Below, piece by piece: positions 36,130-45,852 of a DNA stretch of 64,000 bases. Location of the stretch: assembly GCA_905160935.1 (NCBI GenBank), contig CAJHZI010000257.1, forward strand, positions 62,001-126,000. The letters are read 5' to 3'. A program made the translations under genes and the position numbers. The stretch is from Enchytraeus crypticus (lineage: Eukaryota; Annelida; Clitellata; Enchytraeida; Enchytraeidae). The notes under the pieces are model-generated. The model did no database searches, was not told the DNA's origin, and saw nothing but the letters and a program-made list of their open reading frames with translations. Position 1 is the first letter of the stretch. Each line of letters starts with the position of its first letter.

Positions 36130-37304
36130 CGTGTATATAATTATATATAGTATTCATATATACTTAAGTCAACATAATCAATATATATATATAAAAGGAT
36201 ATTAAATACACACATATACATAACATAACATAACGTCACACTGGGTCAGGAAGCACAGATGCTTGTTTAAGGCCTATTTCCTCCTTCCTCTCCAAGGTTA
36301 TTAGTAATCGTTGCCTTTTGATGGCGCATCAATTGCAGCCGGTAAATTTGGTTATTAGTAATCCTTGCCTTTTGATGGCGCATCAATTGCAGCCGGGAAA
36401 TTTGGTTATTAGTAATCCTTGCCTTTTGATGGCGCATCAATTGCAGCCGGGAAATTTGACACTGAAATATGCAGTAGGATTGCACAAGCAAAATGTGGCT
36501 TTTGGTAACAGGAAAGAACTTTTAACAAAAAGTCTAAAGAAAGATACAAAGATAAAGATAGTGAAAACCTTGGTTTGCACCACGGCATTATATGGGTGTG
36601 AAACATGGACATTAAGGATTTAAGATATTAGCAAACTTGAGGTATTGGAAATGTGGATTTGGAGAAGAATGGAAAGGATTGGCTGGACTCAAAAGGTTAC
36701 AAATGAGGAAGTTTTGAAGAGAGTTGGTACAGATAGACAGCCGAGAAATGTATTATAGGAAGAAGAGTTTTATAGGACACATTCTAAGGGGGAAAGTCTA
36801 TTAATAGAGGTTATAAAAGGTAGAATGGAAGGGAAAAGAGGCAGAGGCAGGCCGAGATTAGGTATGTTAGATGATTTAAAGACCCATTCATATGTGGACG
36901 TGAAGAGGAAAGCGAAAGACAGAGAAGAGTAGAGGCATTATATACCAGTAGACAGTGCATATATACATACACATAGAAATGGACCTGCTATTATACCATG
37001 AACCTGCCAGTACCCAGTAGATATATACATACACATATAAAATACATATATACATATATAAGTTATATATAATAAATCTATGTATATATATTTTGAATAA
37101 GCGTATATTATATTATATTTCCATTATACTATATACTGTATAATATCAATATATATATGTATGTATAGATGTATATATATATGTATGTATGTATGTATGT
37201 ATAGATGTATATATTGATTTAGTATATATAATACAATATATAAATACAGAAATATAATATATAGATACATGTATTTATACTGTATATATAAACATATATA
37301 AAAC

Positions 37305-37357
<53 letters not shown>

Positions 37358-40277
37358 CTTTATATATGGATGTATAAATATTTTATATATATATATACAT
37401 GTATATATATATATATTTATATAAATTATCTCAGAGAGAGATAGAGAGAGAGAGAGAACGAGAGAGATAGGAGATAGAGATATAAAGACAGGGAGAGTGT
37501 TGTAGAGATGAAATTAATAATATAGTAACCTCTTGTAAGAGATCCATTTGAGCAATGGCGCTCAGAACCGTTTTCTTGCTTGAGTCTTGAACCTCACCAC
37601 CAAGAATGAATTCATCCAGTACAAAGTAAGCCTTTTCAAAGTTGAATATTATGTCCAATTCACACACCTGCATCATTCCAATACAAAGCACCTCTACAAC
37701 ATTTTCATTAACAAAAGAAAAAGTATAGACAAGAGTGAGTCACACAGTTCCTGGGGTGAATTGAACTCTCGCGGGTTCGAACCCCAGTCGTGCTGATCTG
37801 AGAGTAAAGTCTCAGACATTCACTGGACTGGCTACACGGAAAATGGACAAAATTGCCTAAAGGATTTAAAAAGTGGTATTAAACGTGATAGATATCAACG
37901 TAGTTGATCATTTCACTATAATATGTGTTATTATTATTATTATTACTAAGGGCAGAGAGATTTGCTAGTGAGTTGAAAGGAGAAGCTGAATCAGATTATG
38001 AAGATAACCGAAGTTAATACTCTTCGTTATTTCATGGCTCATAAATCATTAAACTGATTATTAAAGGGTCTAAATCGCATGACTCTCCATTGAGTATTAC
38101 ACAGCAGTATCTACGTCTTGAATTTAGCCCATATTCTTCCACGCCAGAGCTCGAATAATAAACAACATTTGCAGCTTCAGGGCTGAGGGAATCTGTTGAG
38201 AATATAGAGTCAAGATAGGATGAATATTATTGATGCCTGCTTTATACACAAATCTTCTACGTATACTTTATGGATATTTGTGGTAGAAGTATAGTAGGGA
38301 GTTCAAAATAAATTTACATCAGGATATACAACACAAATATAATAGAAAAATTATTTAAAATATATAGTACTAATTTTAAAAATAATAGCCGCCATTTATT
38401 ACTCTGAATTTGTTACTTGCTTCTGAAGCAAAGGATTTTGTAAAGCAGCCGTTACGACATAATAGCACTCACCAATTTAATAAGCAGGTAGCTGAGAAGA
38501 TTGCAAAAACAAGGAATGAGAACATTTACTCACATTTCCAAAGTACTTGTCAAGCAGCTCAACATATCTGTGAATGGTTTCAAGTGTTAGCAACTCGTTA
38601 TCTGTCTTCTCAATGCAGCAGCAGAAATATAGACTTGCATATCTATACAAAAATGGAGAGAAATTTTAAGTAAATGGCAACCAAATTCAATTCAATTTAC
38701 AACATGAGCATAAAATTGAGAAAAATGTTTATCTATGGCAAATAAAATTGCACAGCGGTTTAAATGTGATAGCAAGGAATATTTTATTTCTTTCTACACA
38801 GAATTAAGTTTTCATCATCTTCCCTTGAATCCCAGTTTAACTAGGGTTGGAACGTCTTATAAACTTTTCCATTCAATTACAAAATTGTGTAGCGACTTCT
38901 GGAGCCTACGCGCTCACCAATCGAATGAAATGAAATGTTCTTTTTGATGCTTGTTTGGATCTCAGTGCTTTGTCGCATTTTTTTGACACATGCAGTCCAC
39001 AGATGGTCTATTCTTCAGCAACCCGGACAGAACATGGGTAATATTTCAGTATTTAATTAAGGGAGAATTCAATATAAAGTAATAGTCTTTATGTTTTGTG
39101 CATAACATTATATCATAACATTTTACGCCTTCTATTTCCCAAAAACCATCACCTAGCCCAACTCCAGTTACATTTAGATTGCACAATTGATGTTTAATCA
39201 ATTAATCATTTGACCATCATAAAAAGAATCAAGTTTAAATTGTAATATCGTGCATTATATCATGCTACATATTTCCTTAAAATGTAATAAAAATAATACC
39301 ATACCTCTTGTATACTATTTTCATATCCTTCCATTCGAGAAAGCTGCACATCTTTGGTTTTCTTGCAATAACTGCAGCAACAAGTTCTCTCATAATTTTC
39401 TTCTTTAGTTTGTCTGGATGTGCAACAAACCACTTCTGAAGTCTTAGCTTGCCCTGCCGACTAAATAGTAGCATAAACTGCATCTGAAATAAATATGAAG
39501 CAACATTAAGTAATCATATTCATCCAAAGAATTAAAGAATAATTGTCGCGGCAACTAACCTATTGAGACTCATTTCAGAGCTTAACCAGCCCTTAAATGC
39601 ATACAGCTTATAGCGGCTGATGGCCAGGCAGTGGCATATTTGCCTGACAAGCAAGAAGCCACGAATTTGAAACTCGTCCGAAAATCTCCAACAGTAGACT
39701 TGAGATATTGAAACAGGCAGTAAAGTTAGCCTTATAGCATTATTAATATACTTTTAGTACTTAAAAAGGTAATTTGACATCCATGTTGCTCTTTGATAGC
39801 TCCGATAGTCAATGATATAGTAGAACTAGAAAAATAGGCAAGAGAAGAACTAATCAGGGCATTCGTTAAGCATCTTGAAAGAGATGAATAAATATGTGTA
39901 TCATTCCAGTCTCATTCCTGCTCATGCTATTACTTCTTCGGGAAACATTTCCTTTTATTGTGTCATTAGAACCCATTTTATATAATAGAAGCACAGAAGG
40001 GTCCAGATAGGAAATTGAACCTTAAGATCAGCTATACTTTGGCCACACACCACCAAGTGTACACAACTTGGCTTTATGTCCTTCTCTGGAAGAGAAAACC
40101 CCATGTCACAATGGAGTTCCAACCCTGCAACCACTCATTCAAGGGGAGAGGGTTCTACCACTGCCACTTTCCTTCTTTGAGATGCAAAACTGATATGAAT
40201 GCATGTCATCTTTTCTACAATAGAAAGTTCTGCATGACCTTTCTTGATTTTGCATGTACTTCATTATTTATATATAG

Positions 40278-40357
<80 letters not shown>

Positions 40358-41304
40358 TATATATATATATATATATTATAATGAATTCAGATGATAATGT
40401 TAGAATTATGATCGTCATTAGAATGTCTTAATAGCTAAGTGGTAACTTCATGAAGATTAAATTGACAGATCCTGAGGTGAACTGAACTCTCTTGGGTTCG
40501 ATTCCAGATATGCTGTTCGATATGCTGGTTTGAGAGTAAAATCTCCGACGTTCACAGGACTGGATACACGGGGAATGGAATAAATTGCCTAAAAACTTGC
40601 GATATTAAAAGTGATAGATATCAACACAGATGATAAATTCACTATAATGTGTGTTAACATTTTTAAAGCTTTATTTCCTAACCCCTGATTTGGCTTTAGG
40701 GATATTTGGATTAGCACTGCGTAACTAATGGACTTTTACCTTAATACTGATAGGATTTGTCATCATAGTTACATATTGTCACTGCTCGATATTGCCATGA
40801 ATGGCAAAAGCACAATGTCTGGTGTTGTTTCTACTTTTGTCTCAATAGTGCTTGATGTTGTCATTGATGACTGTAGCACTCTAATTGTTGTTGTTATTGT
40901 TATTATTAAGCTTAAACCGACAAGTTTCTCAAGTAAAGATATAAAAAAGTAAAAGTAAACACGCATTATAGTGAAATGATCAACTATGTTAATATCTATC
41001 AATTTTTTAATACCACATGTTTAAACAGTTAGGCAATTTATTCCATTTTCCGTGTAACCAGTCCTGTGAATGTCTGAGTTGTTACTCTCAGATCAGCGCG
41101 GCCGTGATTCGAACCCACGAGGATTCAATTCACCTCAGGGTCTGACATTTAAAAGTTCATGACGTTACCCCTACGCTATCAAGACATTCATGTATATGAC
41201 ATGTATGCTTAACTTGCAATGTTTCTTACAAATAAAACGCTAATTTAAATCATCAACACACAAACATACATTGACAATATTATTAAATAATATCTACGTA
41301 CCAT
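35728..41304 (-). CDS. AP1S: AP-1 complex subunit sigma (clathrin adaptor small chain), five coding exons
   Basis: Spliced CDS: 41304-41302, 39483-39305, 38642-38534, 37667-37530, 35778-35728 (stop TAG). All introns are GT-AG with phases 0,2,0,0, and the product is 159 residues, close to vertebrate AP1S proteins (157-158). The sigma subunit is part of the AP-1 heterotetramer, which selects cargo with dileucine signals at the trans-Golgi network and endosomes and recruits clathrin. The protein is one longin-like adaptor domain: [17 protein letters not shown] near the N-terminus, [56 protein letters not shown], then an acidic tail ending [22 protein letters not shown] and the C-terminal E-E-x-G-L distinguish it as sigma-1 rather than sigma-2 or sigma-3. 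Nothing suggests a pseudogene. Confidence 0.96.
35818..35902. repeat. TA microsatellites in AP1S intron 4
   Basis: Two TA tracts separated by CACTCTTA, starting about 40 bp upstream of the exon 5 acceptor. Confidence 0.95.
35905..36048 (+). repeat. Dispersed repeat family C
   Basis: The longest copy, with upstream AATTTGCACCGTTTTTGGAC and downstream CACTCTAATTGTTGTTATTA, flanked on both sides by TA microsatellites. It lies in AP1S intron 4. Confidence 0.75.
36048..36126. repeat. TA microsatellite
   Basis: About 35 TA units following the family C repeat. Confidence 0.95.
36296..36455 (+). repeat. Triplicated 54-bp unit derived from family D
   Basis: Three near-identical 54-bp units, each with CTTTTGATGGCGCATCAATT and GCAGCCGGGAAATTTGG. 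The unit equals the left core of family D; it directly abuts the LINE fragment that follows. Confidence 0.9.
36455..36975 (+). pseudogene. LINE fragment: C-terminal region of a retrotransposon polyprotein
   Basis: Reads [20 protein letters not shown], then [29 protein letters not shown] and, after frame breaks, [17 protein letters not shown] and VEALYT. This YGxETWTL...MWIWRRM block is the familiar region after the reverse transcriptase in LINE-type endonuclease-RT proteins. Several stops and frameshifts mark it as dead. Related pieces occur at 43245-43975 and 44175-44460. It lies in AP1S intron 4, antisense to the gene. Confidence 0.85.
37000..37500. repeat. TA/TATG/GA microsatellite block next to AP1S exon 4
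   Basis: TA-rich sequence with TATGTATG and TATAGATG units, a pure TA tract (37310-37355) and a GA tract (37431-37475), ending 30 bp from the exon 4 donor. Confidence 0.9.
37530..37667 (-). CDS. AP1S: AP1S coding exon 4
   Basis: Acceptor TGATGCAG before 37667 and donor GTTACT from 37529; 46 codons, phase 0 on both sides. It encodes [20 protein letters not shown] and then [12 protein letters not shown] to DLLQE. This is the most diagnostic sigma-1 block. Confidence 0.97.
37735..37948 (+). repeat. tRNA-derived SINE family A
   Basis: B box GGGTTCGAACCCC, then GTGCTGATCTGAGAGTAAAG, CACTGGACTGGCTACACGG, TGATAGATATCAACG and a (TTA)n tail. It lies in AP1S intron 3, 70 bp from exon 4. Confidence 0.85.
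38534..38642 (-). CDS. AP1S: AP1S coding exon 3
   Basis: Acceptor TTTTTGTATAG before 38642 and donor GTGAGT from 38533. The split Arg codon (AG/A) is followed by [18 protein letters not shown], then [16 protein letters not shown]. It aligns without gaps to the centre of AP-1 sigma. Confidence 0.96.
38805..38925 (-). repeat. Dispersed repeat with GGAGCCTA-type end
   Basis: TTCATCATCTTCCCTTGAAT, AGTTTAACTAGGGTTG and TTCTGGAGCCTACGCGC, homologous to 57780-57905 in reverse. It lies between AP1S exons 2 and 3. Confidence 0.7.
39305..39483 (-). CDS. AP1S: AP1S coding exon 2
   Basis: Acceptor TTTATTTCAG (39486-39484) followed by ATGCAGTTT; 59 codons plus two bases; donor GTATGG from 39304. It encodes [19 protein letters not shown] through [16 protein letters not shown]. 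It is nearly identical to animal AP-1 sigma over the first beta strands and helix of the longin-like fold. Confidence 0.97.
40278..40380. repeat. TA microsatellite in AP1S intron 1
   Basis: About 47 TA units with one CAG interruption. Confidence 0.96.
40420..40655 (+). repeat. SINE family A in AP1S intron 1, plus orientation
   Basis: Head GAATGTCTTAATAGCTAAGT, B box GGGTTCGATTCC, body TTTGAGAGTAAAATCTCC and 3' end TCACTATAATGTGTGTTA. Forms an inverted pair with 40940-41190. Confidence 0.85.
40838..40908 (+). repeat. Family C repeat between two SINE A copies
   Basis: TGTCTCAATAGTGCTTGATG and TGTAGCACTCTAATTGTTG in AP1S intron 1. Confidence 0.75.
40940..41190 (-). repeat. SINE family A in AP1S intron 1, minus orientation
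   Basis: Inverse of the family: 3' end CACGCATTATAGTGAAATGA first, then ACTCTCAGATCAGCGCGGCC and the inverse of the B box, ending GCTATCAAGACATTCA. About 110 bp from the start-codon exon. Confidence 0.87.
41302..41304 (-). CDS. AP1S: AP1S coding exon 1: start codon only
   Basis: The minus strand reads GCCAAAATG followed at once by a strong donor, GTACGTAG, from 41301. Exon 2 opens with another in-frame ATG directly after its acceptor, so the protein begins M-M-Q-F-M-L-L-F, as vertebrate AP1S proteins begin MMRFMLLF. The rest of this exon, upstream of 41304, is 5' UTR whose start is not visible. If this exon were not used, translation could start at the ATG of exon 2 with loss of one residue. 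Confidence 0.8.
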
Positions 41305-41839
41305 TTTGGCGTTTAGATCCTAGTTATTTGCCTTAACGTAATGTTGTACACTTTTATGACTAGTAAAACTTGTTATTTCTTAAACGTAAACAGTCCAGGT
41401 AATGTCACGTTGATTGAAAGGAGATGTGCAAATCCTAAACTGTTCCTTGCATTTGATATCATTACGAATTATTGCAAAACTGATGTCGAATACGCTGATT
41501 CTATTAGGATAACATGATATGGTAAATCAGGTAAACCCCAAAAATTGCCATTCTTCTTTCAGTATCTTATCATTTATTGTATTCTATCATATTTTGGTCA
41601 TAATTTGACTAACATAACGCCGACACACTAGGTCAGGAATCAGTGGCACTGATGCTTATTTTTAAGACCCATTTCCTCCTTTCCCTCCATCTTTATCAGG
41701 GGTAGAGATCTCGTTTCAGGATTCGGAAATGGGGGAGGGGTTGAAATCTTTTCTCTTCGACTTTTCATGCCCACCAAACGCCCACGAACTGAGATCAACA
41801 CGTAAACCTCCATTCCGCTAGTACCCTTCCTTGGACTGA

Positions 41840-41975
41840 CCACCCGGATTTTGGCTCACACCGTTTATGGACCCCTCACTCTGCTCATCGGCTTTGATTT
41901 GGTCTCACAGTGCTCAATGTTGGCATGGACAACAGTAGCACTCTAATCGTACTGTTGTTGTTGCTGTTGTTGTTG
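41840..41975 (+). repeat. Dispersed repeat family C
   Basis: Diverged copy with TCACACCGTTTATGGACC and a (TTG)n tail, just upstream of the AP1S start codon exon. Confidence 0.7.
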
Positions 41976-42111
41976 TTGGGGGCGAACGCAAGAAATTTCC
42001 AACTTTCTTGTCGTTATTGGAGGTGAAACAATACTTTCGCCCCCCCCCCGTAAATATAAATAGGGCGAGCCAATTTTAATTATGATTCATATATAATATA
42101 TATTAATTAAA

Positions 42112-42190
42112 TATCTCTCTCTTAGCCCACTGCCTACTGGCAGGTCCATGGTACATAACGCCTCCACTCTTCTCTGTCTTCCGCATTAAA
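42112..42190 (-). repeat. LINE 3'-end fragment
   Basis: CCACTGCCTACTGGCAGGTC and CTCCACTCTTCTCTGTC: inverse of the shared LINE 3' end. Confidence 0.75.
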
Positions 42191-43244
42191 TAATACAATG
42201 CATTATTAAGTAATAACTTAACGGTACTACAATTTTTATAAATTTTCATGCATTTTTGTTCTATCAGAATTCAAAATTTCAATTTATATAACTAATAGAT
42301 CTTTTCGGTAATAGCTATAAATAGAACATCGTGGGCACCAAATATAAACAGTGAACTAGAAAAAGTAAACACTGCATAGAATACTATTGAAATGTACTAG
42401 TTCCTCATAAAATTTCTAATGCAAGTTTTCTTTAGAAATGTTATTTACTTTACAACCTACTATACGTATATTAATTAAAGAATAACTTAACACTTATAGT
42501 TTAACTCTTTCACCCATTATAACGGTATGCATGCATTATAACGAAGTTATAATATAGACCCATTACATTTACATATAAATTTATGTATCAGATGTCAACA
42601 TAAACAACCAGTGTTACCATACAACAAATATGTTTTCAATTACCGAACTGATCTATTAAGCTAAGAAGTTTGCATAATTCTATTAGTCAGGCCTACATTA
42701 CATAATGTACATTTTGTTCGATCTTTACATTAATTATACATGAATGTTTCATTAATATGTCTGACAAGACTGACATTATGAAAGAATTAAATATCTTTAA
42801 ACTACAATTAGGCCTAAGTTGATTTTACTACACTAAGATCATTTACAGCATTAAAGGCTATAGTAGTATTTTTAATATTTTGTACTTCTAATATAATCTT
42901 ACATAGGTTTACTAGGCAACTACAACAGCCTATGAGGCCCTATAAATGCATAGCTGTAAAGTAGTATAATTGTATAGGCTATAAATTTCGATGAAAACTG
43001 AAAAGACTATATGACTGTCATGACTATAACTCCCTAATGATTATGATACGTTCAGAATCAGAGTACAGACTATTATAATATTGTTTTTGCTTTGAGCCGG
43101 TACAAACTTAATATTAGACTTCAGAAAGACGGGATACTCCGACTCGGTCACTATGACTTATCCAGTGACGTCGGTATCCCGTGTTTTCGCTTTATAACGC
43201 CATACTTGATTTAGGCTCATACATATATTTTCGATCTCTCTCTC

Positions 43245-43975
43245 TCTCTCTCTCTTAGTGCACTGCCTACTGGCAGGTCCATTGTATATAACGCCTCCAC
43301 TCTTCTCTGTCTTTCGCCTTCCTCTTCATTTCCACATATGAGTGGGTCTATAAATCATCTAACATACTTAATAATCCTAATCTCGGCCTGCCCCTGCCTC
43401 TTTTTCCTTCCATTCTACCTTCTATGACCTCTTTTAATATACCTTCCCCCCCCCTAAAAACACACATTATAGTGAAATGATCAACTGTGTTGATATCTAT
43501 CACTTTTAATACTACATGTTAAATCCGTTAGGCAATTTAGACCATTTTCCGTGTAACCAGTCCAGTGAATGTCCGAGATTTTACTCTCAGATTAGCGCGG
43601 CCGGGAATCGAACTCACGAGGATTCAATTCACCTCAGGTCTGTCACTTGAAACTCCATATGACGTTACCCCTACGCTATTGAGACATTCAAATAATGTGT
43701 AATAATAATCCTTATAGTGTGTCCTATCCAACTCTTCTTCCTATTTCTTAATACATTTATCAACTGTCTATCTGTGCCAACTCTCTCCAGAACTTTCTCA
43801 TTTGTAACCTTTTGAGTCCAGCTAATCCTCTCCATTCTTTCCAAATCCACATTTCCAACGCCTCCAGTTTCCTAATATCTTCCTTCCTTAAGGTCCATGT
43901 CTCACATCCATACAATAGCGTGGTCCAAACCAAAGTTTTCACTATCTTATCTTTACCATATTTACGATAACAATT
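43245..43975 (-). pseudogene. LINE fragment split by a SINE
   Basis: On the minus strand 43942-43760 reads [20 protein letters not shown], then LEALEMWIWKEW. After a SINE A at 43455-43692, the 3' end (CACTGCCTACTGGCAGGTCC inverse) follows at 43245-43300. Same family as 36455-36975, a different copy. The premature frame changes and the insertion make it non-functional. Confidence 0.85.
43455..43692 (-). repeat. SINE family A inserted into a LINE
   Basis: Full copy: A-box-like TAGCGTAGGGGTAACG and B box GAGTTCGATTCC on the minus strand. Both flanks are the same LINE, so the SINE is the younger insertion. Confidence 0.87.
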
Positions 43976-44174
43976 TTAATTAATAAATACATATATTTGT
44001 GAATAATAATACATGTACATGCATATGTTAGCTACGATAAATATAACAAGAGTAATTATTGGAGGAGGCCTACTTTATAAGATGAAAATTTATTGGGGGT
44101 GGGAAATGGTACGTTCGCCCTCCGCAGAAATTATTGGGGGCGATCGCCCCCTCTGCTCCCCAGGATCGCGGTAA

Positions 44175-44460
44175 CTGCCTTCCTTCCATTCTACCTTCAA
44201 TGACCTCTTTTAGTAATCTCCCTGTACCCCACTTTGGATGTGTCCTATCCAGCTCTTCTTTATATTTCGTAATGCATCTATCAACTGCCTATCTGTACCA
44301 AACCTCTCCAAAAATTGGCTTTCGTTCATTTGTACGAAATTCATTTGCAACTTTTTTGAGTCCAGCTAATATTTTCCAGTCGTCTCCATATCCGCATTTC
44401 CATGGTCCATGTTTCACCTCATAAAATTGCTTGGTCTATACCAAGGTTTTCGCTCTTAGT
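44175..44460 (-). pseudogene. LINE fragment, diverged
   Basis: Inverse of the region around the YGxETWT block, with CCTTCCTTCCATTCTACCTT and TGTGTCCTATCCAGCTCTTC shared with 43245-43975. Heavily decayed. Confidence 0.75.
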
Positions 44461-45249
44461 TTTCAAAAGACCATTTTGTTGTTCAAATAAAAATTGGTGT
44501 TTTTCAATATAGTAGTCTACTTTTCAGAAGAACTTAAAAAAGTAGGCATACATGTTTGAAATTTTTGTTGTCGTTACAAATTAATTCTTTTATTTTTAAT
44601 GAAAAGCCACTTCATAGAGAAAAAGAATTGAAAATCTATGAGATTCATTACCACACTCCTTGAATGACCGTTAAATAGGATCAACTGTATGTAGGACTAG
44701 CCTATATATCTACGTTAGATGCGATGTATAGGCAATGGTTAATGTATGATATACAGATAAATCGATGAATATCTGACTATGTCAATTTAATGCTAGTAAT
44801 AATATTATTTGTCTGTGCCTTTGATCATAATATTATAAGACCTCTTCAAAATCTAACGCAGCACACTCTTGATACTTTTAAATTCTTGTCTAATTTTACG
44901 AATCACAGAAATGTACCAAACGTTAGATATCTACAAATACACGTATTATTAGTATCTTCGCCATATTACATAAAAGATAGGCCTACTAGATGTAACATTG
45001 TTATTGCTATACCAATAATACATGTATATAAATTATGAACAATAGATTATAGACCTAATACTTCATTTTTACTATTTTAAACGAAAGACAATGGATTTAT
45101 TGTTTGCATTTCGTTATACAACATCTATGATAGACAATTAAAATTATTGGCATTTTGTCGCAAGACAATGATGGTATTTATCATTGTTGGTATTTTCATC
45201 ATATTACTCCAAAGATATTATACGTATTGTTGATCATATCATCTTAATT

Positions 45250-45395
45250 GGTTGAAGCCAGTAGCGATGTCGGTAAGTTACTCGACCGAGGATTAGTAGG
45301 TGCGGGGTTCAAATTCTGGGCTCGCCCGGCACGGACATCGCTTTAGAGTGAGGAAACTGACGTTAAGATTAGCTTTAGCTTTAATACACGTAGGA
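45250..45395 (+). repeat. tRNA-related SINE family B
   Basis: Plus-oriented copy: AGCGATGTCGGTAAGTTACT, B box GGGTTCAAATTC, then GGGCTCGCCCGGCACGG and GAAACTGACGTTAAG. Confidence 0.8.
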
Positions 45396-45561
45396 CAATA
45401 AATTATTGTTGGTACTTAAATCATAGTGCAATATGGACAGTGATTGGATTATTTGCTCAGCATGACGAATAAGCTTAACAACACATATCATTGCTATTTT
45501 GAGATGTATTGCTGGTACAAATAATTGGGCTATTTACTCAATACTATTATTATTTACTCAA

Positions 45562-45852
45562 TATGAAGGAGGTATCTGTGATGTTTGTATTACTGGTAGA
45601 ATAGATTGGATTGATAAACTCTATAGACTATGAATGACGTTTCTGTGATATTTGTATTACTGGTAGAATTGATTGGATTATTAACTCTATATGAAGGACG
45701 TATCTGTGGTGTTTGTATCACTTGTAGAATTGATTGGATTGTTAACTCTGTATTAATGACGTGTCAGTAATGTTTGAATTACTTATAGAAGTGATTTGGT
45801 TGTTAATTCTATATGAAGGACGTATCTGTGGTGTTTGTATTACTGGTAGAAG
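45562..45852. repeat. 61-bp minisatellite entering the receptor C-terminus
   Basis: Five units beginning at 45562, 45629, 45690, 45751 and 45812 (steps 67, 61, 61, 61), each with TGAAGGACGTATCTGTGGTG or a close variant. The last, truncated unit encodes the receptor's final residues and stop codon on the minus strand. Confidence 0.95.

Larger units (their letters stand above)
41310..45560. other. Intergenic region between AP1S and the receptor
   Basis: No gene recognised. It holds family C (41840-41975), LINE 3' pieces (42112-42190, 43245-43975, 44175-44460), a SINE A inserted in a LINE (43455-43692) and a SINE B (45250-45395). The remaining AT-rich stretches (42200-43230, 44470-45240) show nothing I can name. 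AP1S 5' UTR and promoter lie at the left end. Confidence 0.6.
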
